Assembly: GCA_004193285.1 (NCBI GenBank)
Contig: SECP01000005.1
Span: forward strand, 124,001-188,000
Direction of reading: 5' to 3'
DNA: 64,000 nt
DNA from: Myxococcales bacterium
GTDB lineage: Bacteria > Myxococcota_A > Polyangia > Polyangiales > Polyangiaceae
In this document: one piece after another, positions 31,674-39,767 of the stretch
Position numbering within the stretch: the stretch's first letter is position 1
How the letters are laid out: each line of letters starts with the position of its first letter
Program-made: the position numbers and the translations under genes
Notes under the pieces: generated by a model
The model's database searches: none
The model's input: only the letters and a program-made list of their open reading frames with translations
Told to the model about the DNA's origin: nothing

Positions 31674-33017
31674 ATGGCCAAGGACACTCTCACCATCACG
31701 GATAACCGGACCGGCAAGACCTACGAGGTGCCCATCAGCGAAGGCACCATTCGCGCCCTCGACCTTCGCCAGATCACCGTCGACAAGGACGACTTTGGTC
31801 TGATGACGTACGACCCGGCGTTCATGAACACTGCGTCGTGTCGCTCGTCCATCACCTACATCGACGGTGACAAGGGCATCCTGCGGTACCGCGGCTACCC
31901 CGTCGATCAGCTGGCGGAGAACGCGTCTTACTTGGAGGTCGCGTACCTACTGATCAACGGTGAGCTCCCCACGGAGGCCGAGCTCGACAAGTTCACGGAC
32001 GACGTGACGCACCACACGTTCGTGCACGAGAACGTGCGCACGTTCATCGACGGCTTCCGCTACGACGCTCACCCCATGGGCATGCTCTGCGCGAGCGTCA
32101 GCGCGCTCAGCACCTTCTACCCAGAGGCGAAGCACGTGATGGACCGGGACATCCGCCGCGCGCAAATGGTGCGCCTGATCGCGAAGATGCCCACCCTCGC
32201 GGCCTGGAGCTACCGTCACGCCATGGGCATGCCGTTCGTCTACCCCTCGAACGAGCTCAGCTACTCCGCGAACTTCCTGCAGATGGTCAAGCGCATCGCG
32301 GAGCCGAAGTTCGAGGTGCACCCCGAGATCGTCAAGGCGCTGGATGTGCTGTTCATCCTCCACGCGGACCACGAGCAGAACTGCTCCACGAACGTGATGC
32401 GCTCGGTCGGCAGCTCGCGCGCCGACCCCTACGTGGCCGTCGCTGGCGCGGCCGCTGCGCTCTACGGCCCGCTCCACGGCGGCGCGAACGAGGCCGTGCT
32501 GCGCATGCTCCGGGAGATTGGCTCGCTCGCCAACGTGCCCGCCTTCATCAAAGAGGTGAAGAGCGGCGTGGGCGGCCGTCTGATGGGCTTCGGCCACCGC
32601 GTGTACAAGAACTACGATCCGCGCGCGCAGGTCATCAAGCGACTCGCGGACAAGGTGTTCGATCTCATCGGCAAGAAGAGCCCGCTGCTCGCGGTCGCGC
32701 TGGAGCTCGAGAAGATCGCGCTCTCGGACGACTACTTCGTTTCACGCAAGCTGTATCCGAACGTCGACTTCTACTCCGGCCTCATCTACGAGGCGCTGGC
32801 GATCCCGGTCGACATGTTCCCGGTCATGTTCGCGATCCCTCGTACCTCCGGCTGGCTCGCGCAGTGGGAAGAGATGCTCCTCGACAAGGATCAGAAGATC
32901 GCGCGCCCGCGCCAGATCTACACCGGCTACGACGAGCGCAAGTTCGTGCAGATGAAAGATCGCACCGCCGCAGTGGCGACGCCCGAGCTCAAGAGCAACG
33001 CTCGCGAGACGGACTGA
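31674..33017 (+). CDS. gltA: Citrate synthase
   Basis: ATG at 31674 gives 447 aa, typical of hexameric-type bacterial citrate synthase; an earlier in-frame start at 31608 adds non-conserved residues. Active-site residues are present: His in YGPLHGGANEAV, His in GFGHRVYKNYDPRA, and Asp in YPNVDFYSG. The N-terminal region (ITDNRTGKTYEVPISEGTI) matches the NADH-regulated group. It condenses acetyl-CoA and oxaloacetate at the entry of the TCA cycle. A Ser/Thr kinase gene follows after 7 bp with its own strong ribosome site, an unusual pairing. Confidence 0.97.
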   Translation: MAKDTLTITDNRTGKTYEVPISEGTIRALDLRQITVDKDDFGLMTYDPAFMNTASCRSSITYIDGDKGILRYRGYPVDQLAENASYLEVAYLLINGELPTEAELDKFTDDVTHHTFVHENVRTFIDGFRYDAHPMGMLCASVSALSTFYPEAKHVMDRDIRRAQMVRLIAKMPTLAAWSYRHAMGMPFVYPSNELSYSANFLQMVKRIAEPKFEVHPEIVKALDVLFILHADHEQNCSTNVMRSVGSSRADPYVAVAGAAAALYGPLHGGANEAVLRMLREIGSLANVPAFIKEVKSGVGGRLMGFGHRVYKNYDPRAQVIKRLADKVFDLIGKKSPLLAVALELEKIALSDDYFVSRKLYPNVDFYSGLIYEALAIPVDMFPVMFAIPRTSGWLAQWEEMLLDKDQKIARPRQIYTGYDERKFVQMKDRTAAVATPELKSNARETD

Positions 33018-33024
33018 AGGAGAT

Positions 33025-34248
33025 TTGGCGGGAGACAGTGACAAGGCGGGAGCGGAAGCTCCTGCCGATTCGAGCGAAGCTGGGGCGCAAGCCCCGGCCG
33101 ACTCGCGGGGCGCCGGTGGGCAAGCCCCGGCCGACTCCAGGCCGAGCAATCCGAGCGCGGCGCGGCGCTCGGCGGCGTCCCTTCACGAGTTTCGTCCGTC
33201 CGAGTCGCAGCTCACCGGCACGGTGCTGGGCGGCCGCTACAAGGTTCACGGCTACCTGACCCGCGGCGCTACCGCGCGCGTCTACTTGGCAGAGGATCTG
33301 CAAGACAACGCATCGGTGGCGATCAAGATGCTCTCCTCCGAGAGCATCAAAGAGCACGAGCTCACTCCGCGCATGCGCCGTGAGGCCGAGGCGCTACGGG
33401 GCATCGACCACCCGAACGTGATCCGCGTGCTGGACACCGGAGAAACTCAGAGCGGCGTGCCTTACCTCGTGCTCGAGGCGCTGCCCGGAGAGACGCTCGG
33501 CGACTACCTGCGCCGACAGGGGACGCCGCCGTTCGAGCTCGCGCTCACGCTGATGCGGCAGGCCGCGCAAGGTTTGTGCGCCGCACACCGCGCGGGCGTG
33601 GTGCACCGCGACGTGAAGCCGGACAACTTCGTGCTGCTAGGTCCAATCGGAGAGCCGTACGGTTTGAAGCTGATCGACTTCGGCATGGCCAAGCTGTCGA
33701 CCGGCGCCGGCAGCGGTACTCACAGCATCTTGGGCACCGTGGAGTACATGGCTCCCGAGCAAATCTTGATGGAAAAGGTCGACGCGCGCACGGACGTGTA
33801 CTCGCTCGGCGTGGTGATGTTCCGGCTGTTCACCGGCCACCTACCGTTCGATACGGACGCGCCCGCGGATCTACTGCGCCACCAGCTGTTCAGCTCCGTA
33901 CCCCCACCCTCCTGGCTGGAAGACGATTTGGATCGGCGGCTCGAGCGCATGATCTTGACCGCGACGCGTAAAAATCCGGACAACCGGTATCCGGACATGC
34001 AGCTACTCTTGGACGACTTGGACGCCATGGTCGGTGTCTCCGCGAGCGAGGTGAGCGAGCGGCCACCGCCCGTAGCGCCGGACAGCTACGCGCCGAGCAC
34101 GGAACGCGGCGCAGAGGCGCTCGGCATCTTGGCCCAGAAGTTCGGCCGCTACGCGCAGCCGTCCGTTGCGCCGCCGCGCTCGAGCGCCCCTGCCGCCGCC
34201 CCTGAAGCGGGCGAGGCGCCCGACGAATCACGAGCACAAAAGCCCTGA
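33025..34248 (+). CDS. Hanks-type serine/threonine protein kinase (soluble)
   Basis: The TTG start at 33025 is supported by an AAGGAG ribosome site. The product is 407 aa: an N-terminal linker with three AGAxAPADS repeats (8-38), a kinase domain (about 65-335) and a disordered Pro/Ser/Ala tail. Catalytic parts are intact: VAIK lysine, HRDVKPDN (194-201), DFG (218-220) and APEQ. The glycine loop is weak (TRGATARVYLA, one of three glycines). There is no transmembrane segment or sensor domain, unlike PASTA kinases. It sits in one unit with citrate synthase, so control of carbon flux by phosphorylation is possible (inference). Confidence 0.93.
   Translation: MAGDSDKAGAEAPADSSEAGAQAPADSRGAGGQAPADSRPSNPSAARRSAASLHEFRPSESQLTGTVLGGRYKVHGYLTRGATARVYLAEDLQDNASVAIKMLSSESIKEHELTPRMRREAEALRGIDHPNVIRVLDTGETQSGVPYLVLEALPGETLGDYLRRQGTPPFELALTLMRQAAQGLCAAHRAGVVHRDVKPDNFVLLGPIGEPYGLKLIDFGMAKLSTGAGSGTHSILGTVEYMAPEQILMEKVDARTDVYSLGVVMFRLFTGHLPFDTDAPADLLRHQLFSSVPPPSWLEDDLDRRLERMILTATRKNPDNRYPDMQLLLDDLDAMVGVSASEVSERPPPVAPDSYAPSTERGAEALGILAQKFGRYAQPSVAPPRSSAPAAAPEAGEAPDESRAQKP
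33046..33144 (+). repeat. Three 33-bp tandem units at 5' end of kinase gene, with GCAA-loop hairpin
   Basis: Three imperfect 33-bp units encode an 11-residue repeat (AGAxAPADS plus two). Within the second unit GGGGC (33082-33086) and GCCCC (33091-33095) close on a GCAA tetraloop in the mRNA; the third unit carries a shorter GGGC-AA-GCCC version. The hairpin begins 57 nt after the kinase start and could affect early translation, or be a remnant of a small dispersed palindromic repeat. Confidence 0.55.
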
Positions 34249-34331
34249 CGTCCGGATCTGAGCGGTTGCGCTTACGCGTCAACGCGAGGATATTCTGGCG
34301 TTGCCGCACCCCGCGGAGAACGAGGAGAACC

Positions 34332-34658
34332 ATGACGACCGCCAGCGACAAACTGAAGCAGATGGGCGCGAAGATCGCGGAGAAGAAGAGCCAGGCCAGC
34401 GCCATCGGCGCAATCTTCAAGTTCGTTCTCGAAGGCGACGGCGGCGGTAACTTCATCGTCAACCTCAAGGACAACCCCGGCGTGGTCGAGGGCGACGGCC
34501 CGGCGGAGTGTACCGTGCGCATGACCGCGCAAGACTTCGTGGACCTCACCGAGGGCAAGGCCAACGGTCAGCAGCTGTTCTTCACCGGCAAGCTCAAGGT
34601 GGAGGGCGACATGAGCCTCGCCCTCCGGCTCCAGCCGCTGATGGACATCTTGAAGTAG
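34332..34658 (+). CDS. SCP2 sterol-carrier-like protein
   Basis: ATG at 34332 follows a GAGGAG ribosome site and gives 108 aa. The pattern of an amphipathic helix, strands IFKFVLEGDGGGNFIVNL and CTVRMTAQDFVDLTEGK, and the closing helix LFFTGKLKVEGDMSLALRLQPL is typical of the SCP2 fold. These small soluble proteins bind fatty acyl or sterol-like lipids. It stands 83 bp after the kinase, facing the same way, and may be in the same transcript. The lipid is unknown. Confidence 0.85.
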   Translation: MTTASDKLKQMGAKIAEKKSQASAIGAIFKFVLEGDGGGNFIVNLKDNPGVVEGDGPAECTVRMTAQDFVDLTEGKANGQQLFFTGKLKVEGDMSLALRLQPLMDILK

Positions 34659-34685
34659 CTCGCGCTTCGGACCGCTGCACCGAAA

Positions 34686-35342
34686 ATGGACAGCCCAAAA
34701 CGGCCCTTCGAGATCACCTGGCCTCTATTCGGGGACGACGCCCAGCCTTTCCCGGCTGATCCCGAGCGGACCGTCCACGACCTCGAGCCCCCCTCCGCCC
34801 AGCTGGACGCGCTCAAGACCAGCGCGGACGCGCCGGAGTCCGGCGAGCGCCTCGAACAGGCGGTGCGGCGGATGCGGGAATCACTCCCGCCCGCCGCGCC
34901 GGATTGGATGCGCGCGGCCCGCTCGCTGGCGGATTGGCTGGAGCTGCGGATCAAGCGGGGCCACGTCACGCCGTTGGAGGAGGCGACCATCGCCCGCACG
35001 TGGGCCGCCTTCTCACTCGCCGGCGTGACCGAACAGCAGGTGCACAAGATCGCCCGGGTGGTGCAAAGGGCTCACAGCGCCATCCGGGAGACACCTCGCA
35101 GCGCTTCGGAGCTTCAGCTCGCCATCAACGCGTGCGCGGGCGTGCTGTACGCCGGCCTGCCCCGCCCGGTGCGAGAGCGCATGCCACTCGAGCGCGTCGT
35201 CGCCACCGTCCGTAAGCTGCGCGAGCAGGCCGATCCGTGGGCCGCGATCGTAGAGGGCGTGGCTGACCTCGCCGGGTGGAAGGACTACTCGCGCATTCAC
35301 GCCGCGTCGGTCATTCGGGCCGTGCTCGAAAGCCGAAGCTGA
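34686..35342 (+). CDS. Conserved-looking hypothetical, coupled to pheA
   Basis: A 218-aa soluble, largely helical protein with no signal peptide, membrane segment or motif I recognise. The first 50 residues are Pro/Asp-rich; from about 58 the sequence is a regular helical bundle (RLEQAVRRMRESL, ARSLADWLELRIKRG, QQVHKIARVVQRAHSAI, ERVVATVRKLREQADPW). Its stop overlaps the pheA start (ATGA at 35340-35344), implying coupled translation. Composition and codon use resemble the neighbours. Function unknown. Confidence 0.6.
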   Translation: MDSPKRPFEITWPLFGDDAQPFPADPERTVHDLEPPSAQLDALKTSADAPESGERLEQAVRRMRESLPPAAPDWMRAARSLADWLELRIKRGHVTPLEEATIARTWAAFSLAGVTEQQVHKIARVVQRAHSAIRETPRSASELQLAINACAGVLYAGLPRPVRERMPLERVVATVRKLREQADPWAAIVEGVADLAGWKDYSRIHAASVIRAVLESRS

Positions 35343-36178
35343 TGCAAAGCCAGCAGTCGCGCACGCGCGTCGCCTACATGGGCCCGCCGCGGAGCTTTTC
35401 CAACGCCGCCGCTCTCGCCCTGTACGGCGACAGCGCGGAGTTCGTCGTCACGCGCACGATTCCAGACGCGGTAGAGGCCGCCGCAGAAGGTCAGGCGGAG
35501 GTCGCGGTCGTTCCGATCGAGAACACCATCGAGGGCGGCGTCAACGCGACGTTGGACGCGCTCTTCGATAGCGACCTGAGCATCGTCGGCGAGTTCGTGC
35601 TGGACGTAGACCTGTGCTTGCTCGCGCAGAGCGCCGACCTCTCGCGGATTCAGCGCGTCGCCTCCCACCCGCAGCCGCTGGGCCAGTGCAAGCACTGGCT
35701 ACGCCAGCACTTGCCTCACGCAGAGCTCGTGGTGACCTCGTCCACCACGGCCGCGGCCCAAGACGCGCTCCAGGATCCGCAGACTGCCGCGGTCGGCAGC
35801 AAGCTCGCCGCCGAGACGGGCCTGCTCGTGGTGCGCGAGCGCATTCAGGATCACGAAGGCAACGCCACTCGCTTCGTCATCGTGGGCCATCGCCTCACCG
35901 CACCCACCGGGGAGGACAAGACGACCCTCGTTTTTTCGACCTCGCACGAGCGCGGCGCTCTACGGCGCGTGCTGGAGGTGTTCGACGAGGAAGGCCTGAA
36001 TCTCACCCGGATCGAGTCCCGCCCGCTGCGGAGCCAAAAGTGGGAGTACGCGTTCTTCACCGATTTGGAGGGCCACCGTGACGACCCCTCGGTTCAAAGA
36101 GCGCTGGCCCGGCTGAGTGAACGCGGTGCGCTCGTCCGCGTTCTGGGCAGCTACCCCCGCGCCCGGACCCCGGGCTAG
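35342..36178 (+). CDS. pheA: Prephenate dehydratase
   Basis: ATG at 35342 gives 278 aa, the size of a monofunctional enzyme without a chorismate mutase domain. The catalytic domain (about 8-185) shows the paired lobes, VPIENTIEGGVNATLDAL, and the key NATRFVIVGHR threonine. The usual N-terminal GPxGTFSE box is altered to GPPRSFSNAA. A C-terminal ACT domain (about 200-272) contains the ESRP phenylalanine-binding motif (IESRPLRSQKWEYAFF). It converts prephenate to phenylpyruvate for phenylalanine synthesis with Phe feedback. Confidence 0.94.
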   Translation: MQSQQSRTRVAYMGPPRSFSNAAALALYGDSAEFVVTRTIPDAVEAAAEGQAEVAVVPIENTIEGGVNATLDALFDSDLSIVGEFVLDVDLCLLAQSADLSRIQRVASHPQPLGQCKHWLRQHLPHAELVVTSSTTAAAQDALQDPQTAAVGSKLAAETGLLVVRERIQDHEGNATRFVIVGHRLTAPTGEDKTTLVFSTSHERGALRRVLEVFDEEGLNLTRIESRPLRSQKWEYAFFTDLEGHRDDPSVQRALARLSERGALVRVLGSYPRARTPG

Positions 36179-36317
36179 CTCTGCGACATCGCTGGCTCTC
36201 TTCGCGAGCGCGGCACCCGAGTCGACTCGTAACGCGATGCATTAGAGGCACCTCGCCTTATCTGACATGTAGTTGGGTGTAGACACGGGTGGGCGGCTGG
36301 TTTAACTCCTGGTAGCG

Positions 36318-37211
36318 ATGACAGGCAAGGCGATCGAGCTCGATACGCCTGCGGACAGCGGTCTGCGCGAGCGAGCTCGCCCAACTTTCGCCCTGCGCTT
36401 CGGCACTCGGGAGCTCCCGCTCAAAAATCGCATCACCACCGCAGGCCGCAGCTCTGCGGCGGACGTGCCGCTCGTCGGCGCGCTGGTGTCGCGCCGGCAC
36501 GCGACGTTCAGCCAGACAGACAGCGGCGTCGAGGTCACCGATCACGGCAGCCGCAACGGCGTGTTCGTCAACGGTGAGCGCATCACCGGCTCGCGCGCGC
36601 TTCGCGCTGGAGACGTCATCACGATCGGTGACGACTCCCTCACGCTCGTGGAGGTGGCGGACCCTTCCGCTCGTCGTAGCGCCAACACCTCCGACATGCG
36701 GCCGGTGCGCCCGGAGCAGACACCGCGCTTCCCCAGCTTTTCGGACGAAGACGCGTCGGTCGCCACGCGGCGTGCAGACGCGTTTCAGCTGCTCAGCGGC
36801 GTGGTGGACAAAGCGCTCGCGCTCGGGCGCGGGGAAGAGGCCGAGCACTTGCTGGGCACGCACTTGGTCGCCGCCCTCGCGGACGCGAGCACCGGGCGCG
36901 GCGTCCCGCCGGAAATCGCTCGCACCGCGGCGCGCTACGCGCTCAAGCTCGCTGCCGCGACGAACAAGGCAAATTGGCTGGATTTCGCGGTGCGGCTGTA
37001 CCGCGCGCTCGCCCAGCCCATGCCGCTGCCGATCGTGGACGAAATGTACACGCTGGTGGGGCGCATGCGCGGCATGGACCGCGCGCTGCTGCGTAGCTAC
37101 GTGGATGAGTTGCGGCTCGCCTCCGAGCAGCTCTCTCCCACGGAGCGCTTCGTCCTGCAGCGCCTGGAGGGGCTCGAGCGCATGGCCCGCCTGCAGTCGG
37201 ACAGCCCGTAG
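36318..37211 (+). CDS. FHA-domain protein
   Basis: The 297-aa protein has an N-terminal FHA domain (about 20-120). The phosphothreonine-binding signature is intact: AGRSSAADVPL, VSRRHATF and GSRNGVFVNGERI. A polar linker precedes a helical C-terminal half (about 145-297) rich in Ala/Leu/Arg with no known motif. FHA domains bind phospho-Thr peptides, so this is a likely reader of Ser/Thr kinase signals, perhaps of the kinase at 33 kb (inference). No membrane segment. It is alone in its orientation, 140 bp after pheA. Confidence 0.9.
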   Translation: MTGKAIELDTPADSGLRERARPTFALRFGTRELPLKNRITTAGRSSAADVPLVGALVSRRHATFSQTDSGVEVTDHGSRNGVFVNGERITGSRALRAGDVITIGDDSLTLVEVADPSARRSANTSDMRPVRPEQTPRFPSFSDEDASVATRRADAFQLLSGVVDKALALGRGEEAEHLLGTHLVAALADASTGRGVPPEIARTAARYALKLAAATNKANWLDFAVRLYRALAQPMPLPIVDEMYTLVGRMRGMDRALLRSYVDELRLASEQLSPTERFVLQRLEGLERMARLQSDSP

Positions 37212-37262
37212 CGCAGTCTCGCTACGCATCCCTCCAGTCGGCACTCTGCTAGGGTCGCCCCC

Positions 37263-37871
37263 ATGGGCAAGCGCCTGGTTCGATACTTCATTCGAGGGTG
37301 CCTGGTTTCGGTGCCACTCGCGCTGACGGCCTGGCTCGTCTTCGTGACGCTGCGCTTCGTGGACCAACTGCCAGCGATTGGCATTCCGGGCGTCGGCTTC
37401 GTGCTGACGCTCACCGTCGTCACGTTGATCGGCATCTTCACCTCGAACGTCATCGGCAAGCGCGTCTTCCAAGTGGTGGACCGGCTCATCTCCGGGATGC
37501 CGCTCGTCAAGCTGCTGTACAACTCGCTCAAGGATCTGATCCGCGCGTTCGTCGGCGACGACAAGAGCTTCGATCGGCCGGTGGCGGTGCTGATGAGCCC
37601 GAGCGGCGCGCGCATGCTCGGCTTCATCACGCGAGACGCGCTGCACGCGCTCGGCATGCCGGACCACGTCGCCGTCTACTTTCCCCAGTCCTACAACTTT
37701 GCCGGGCAGCTCGCGGTGGTTCCACGCGAGCATGTGGAGCTGCTGGAAGCAGCCAGCTCGGAGGTGATGACCTTCATCGTCTCCGGAGGCATCTCCGGGT
37801 TCGGGCGCGGCCAGTCGTTGGTGCCGCCGCCGACGCTAACGAGCGTGAACATCAAGCCGCCGATGCGCTGA
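37263..37871 (+). CDS. DUF502-family membrane protein
   Basis: A 202-aa protein with two N-terminal transmembrane helices (about 10-30 and 42-62). These are followed by the typical DUF502 core: QVVDRLISGMPLVKLLYNSLKDLIRAF, PVAVLMSPSGARMLGFITRD, and VYFPQSYNFAGQLAVVPREHVELL. Length is normal for the family. Its molecular role is not established; members are widespread envelope proteins. It ends 5 bp before the convergent TerB-like stop. Confidence 0.9.
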   Translation: MGKRLVRYFIRGCLVSVPLALTAWLVFVTLRFVDQLPAIGIPGVGFVLTLTVVTLIGIFTSNVIGKRVFQVVDRLISGMPLVKLLYNSLKDLIRAFVGDDKSFDRPVAVLMSPSGARMLGFITRDALHALGMPDHVAVYFPQSYNFAGQLAVVPREHVELLEAASSEVMTFIVSGGISGFGRGQSLVPPPTLTSVNIKPPMR

Positions 37872-37876
37872 GCGGC

Positions 37877-38269
37877 TCACTCTAGATTCTTGCTCGCGAG
37901 CGTCAGCGCGCCGTCGTGCACGGAATCCAAAATTTGCTGAGCTTCGGCTTCGTTGAACTCGAGCAACCCGATGAGCTTCTGCAGCAGCGCGCGCTCGGGC
38001 TCGCTCTGCTCGCCGTCGGCGTGAGTGAGCAGGGCGGCGTTCGCCAGGAGCAGCTCACGATCTTCGCGCGTCAGCTCCCGAATCGGTGCGTCCTCGGATA
38101 GCGTCCGCCTCTGCTTGGCGTACTGCAGCAGCTCGCGCTCCTCCTCTTCCGAGGCGTCGAAGCCGCAGAGCATCCCTTCGATCACCCCAGCTTCCGGAGC
38201 CGCCAGCTTGCCGTCGGCCCACGCCACGGCCACGAGCGACTTGACGATGTTCTTCTCACTGGGGGTCAT
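37877..38269 (-). CDS. TerB-like protein
   Basis: ATG at 38269 gives 130 aa; upstream in-frame sequence to 38332 is not conserved-looking. The all-helical pattern with paired acidic motifs AWADGKLAAPEAGVIEGML and THADGEQSEPERALLQKLIGLLEF matches TerB/DjlA-type domains, which probably bind metal through Asp/Glu clusters. There are two such motifs, as in canonical TerB. The family was named from tellurite resistance, but stand-alone members have unknown roles. No other ter genes are nearby. Confidence 0.78.
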   Translation of the reverse strand: MTPSEKNIVKSLVAVAWADGKLAAPEAGVIEGMLCGFDASEEEERELLQYAKQRRTLSEDAPIRELTREDRELLLANAALLTHADGEQSEPERALLQKLIGLLEFNEAEAQQILDSVHDGALTLASKNLE

Positions 38270-38488
38270 CGGCTCCGCAAGATAGCCAATCTGTCCCAGC
38301 GAATCGAGGCTTCCGGTCCGGAGCAGCGGCAATCAAGCTTTCTCGGACGCTTGGAAAAACCGCTCATCTCGCCTGGAGCAGGCAGAAGAAATAGCGGGGG
38401 CTGGCGCCTGCCTCCCACGCGCTTTGGGTACCGCTCGTCTAAACGACCCTTCTCGGGTCGCTTCCCTTGCCTAGAGGAAACTGAAACC

Positions 38489-39676
38489 ATGCGCCCCTTT
38501 TCCGGCTCACTCTCAACGCTGTTGCTCTTGGGTCTCGTCGCCAGCGGCTGTGGCGGAAAGGAAGATGGCAGCCAGGTGGACGGCGGGCAGGGCAGCGGAA
38601 ATGCGACCGGCGTGGGCGCGAACGGCCCCACGATGTTGGGGGGCGGAGCGAGCGCCGGCACGCTGGGTTCGGGAGGCTCCGTCACCATCGATCCGGACAT
38701 GGCATGCGCGACCGGCACCGCGTCCGCTTCGCTCTCGGGGGTCAACATGTTCGTGATGTTCGATCGCTCATCTTCCATGAACGATCGCGCCAACCGCAGC
38801 GGTACGCGCTGGGAGGTCACCTCGGCGGCGCTCAAGGCATTCTTCGCGAGCCCGGATGCGAGCGGCTTGCAGCTGGCGCTGCGTTTCTTCCCGCACGATC
38901 AGCCCGCGGCCGGCTGCAACAACGAGGGCTGCGACGAAGCGGCCTGCGCGACGCCGCTCGTTGGGCTCGGTGCGCTGACGGCGGCGACGGCGCCGGCCGA
39001 CGCTCAAGAAAAGGCTCTCATCGACGCGACCAACGCCGCCACGCCGGGCATGCCTGGGCAAGGCACGCCTATCTTCGCGGCCCTGGGCGGGGCGCTCCAG
39101 TGGGCGACCGCGCAGCGCCAGCAGACTCCGAACGAGAATAGCGTGGTCGTGCTCGTGACGGACGGCGAGGCCAATGGCTGCGGCGACGAAGTGGACGACA
39201 TCGCACAGCTCGCCTCGGAGGCGCTGGCCGCGAGCGGCGTGCGCACCTACACCATCGGCCTCACGGGCTCTCAGCAGCGCGACATCAACCAGATCGCCCG
39301 CGCGGGCGGAACCGAGCAAGGCATCTTCGTTTCCGACGGCGAGACCACGGAGCAAGAGCTGATCGAAGCCCTCGGCGCGATCCGCGGCCAGGTGCTGGAC
39401 TGCGACTTCGCGGTGCCGGAGCCCAAGCCGGGTGTGGACGTGAACCTGGGCCTCATCAACGTGAACTTCACGCCGACGAGCGGAACGCCCACCACCCTCG
39501 CCCAGGTCGGCAGCGAAAGCGCCTGCGCGGACCAAGCCGGCTGGTACTACGATAACCCCACCGCGCCGACCCGCATCGTCCTGTGCCCCACGTCGTGCAC
39601 GACGGTTACGGCAGACTCGATGGCGAAGCTGGATATCCTGCTCGGCTGCGACACCGTGACGGAAGTACCGAAGTAG
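38489..39676 (+). CDS. VWA-domain lipoprotein
   Basis: ATG at 38489, after an AGAGGAAA ribosome site, gives 395 aa with a lipoprotein signal ending in the lipobox VASGC (Cys20). A Gly-rich spacer leads to a von Willebrand A domain (about 70-265) with a MIDAS DRSSSM, plus TPIFAALGGALQWA and VVLVTDGEANGC. The C-terminal part has several cysteines (CDFAVPEPKPG, ACADQAGWYYD, LCPTSC), likely disulfides. This architecture is common in myxobacterial surface or periplasmic adhesion-like lipoproteins. The binding partner is unknown. Confidence 0.88.
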   Translation: MRPFSGSLSTLLLLGLVASGCGGKEDGSQVDGGQGSGNATGVGANGPTMLGGGASAGTLGSGGSVTIDPDMACATGTASASLSGVNMFVMFDRSSSMNDRANRSGTRWEVTSAALKAFFASPDASGLQLALRFFPHDQPAAGCNNEGCDEAACATPLVGLGALTAATAPADAQEKALIDATNAATPGMPGQGTPIFAALGGALQWATAQRQQTPNENSVVVLVTDGEANGCGDEVDDIAQLASEALAASGVRTYTIGLTGSQQRDINQIARAGGTEQGIFVSDGETTEQELIEALGAIRGQVLDCDFAVPEPKPGVDVNLGLINVNFTPTSGTPTTLAQVGSESACADQAGWYYDNPTAPTRIVLCPTSCTTVTADSMAKLDILLGCDTVTEVPK

Positions 39677-39767
39677 CCAAATTCGCCTGGGGGCGCGGCG
39701 CAACGAGAGCCCGGCCGCCCCCCCTGGCCTGTGGCGGTCCTAGGCATTACATTGCCGCGCCTTAGCC

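Noticed and set aside
39677..39767. T-box leader before ileS
   Set aside because: The 91-bp gap is too short and has no T-box consensus; only a GC-rich imperfect hairpin is visible near 39690-39725.
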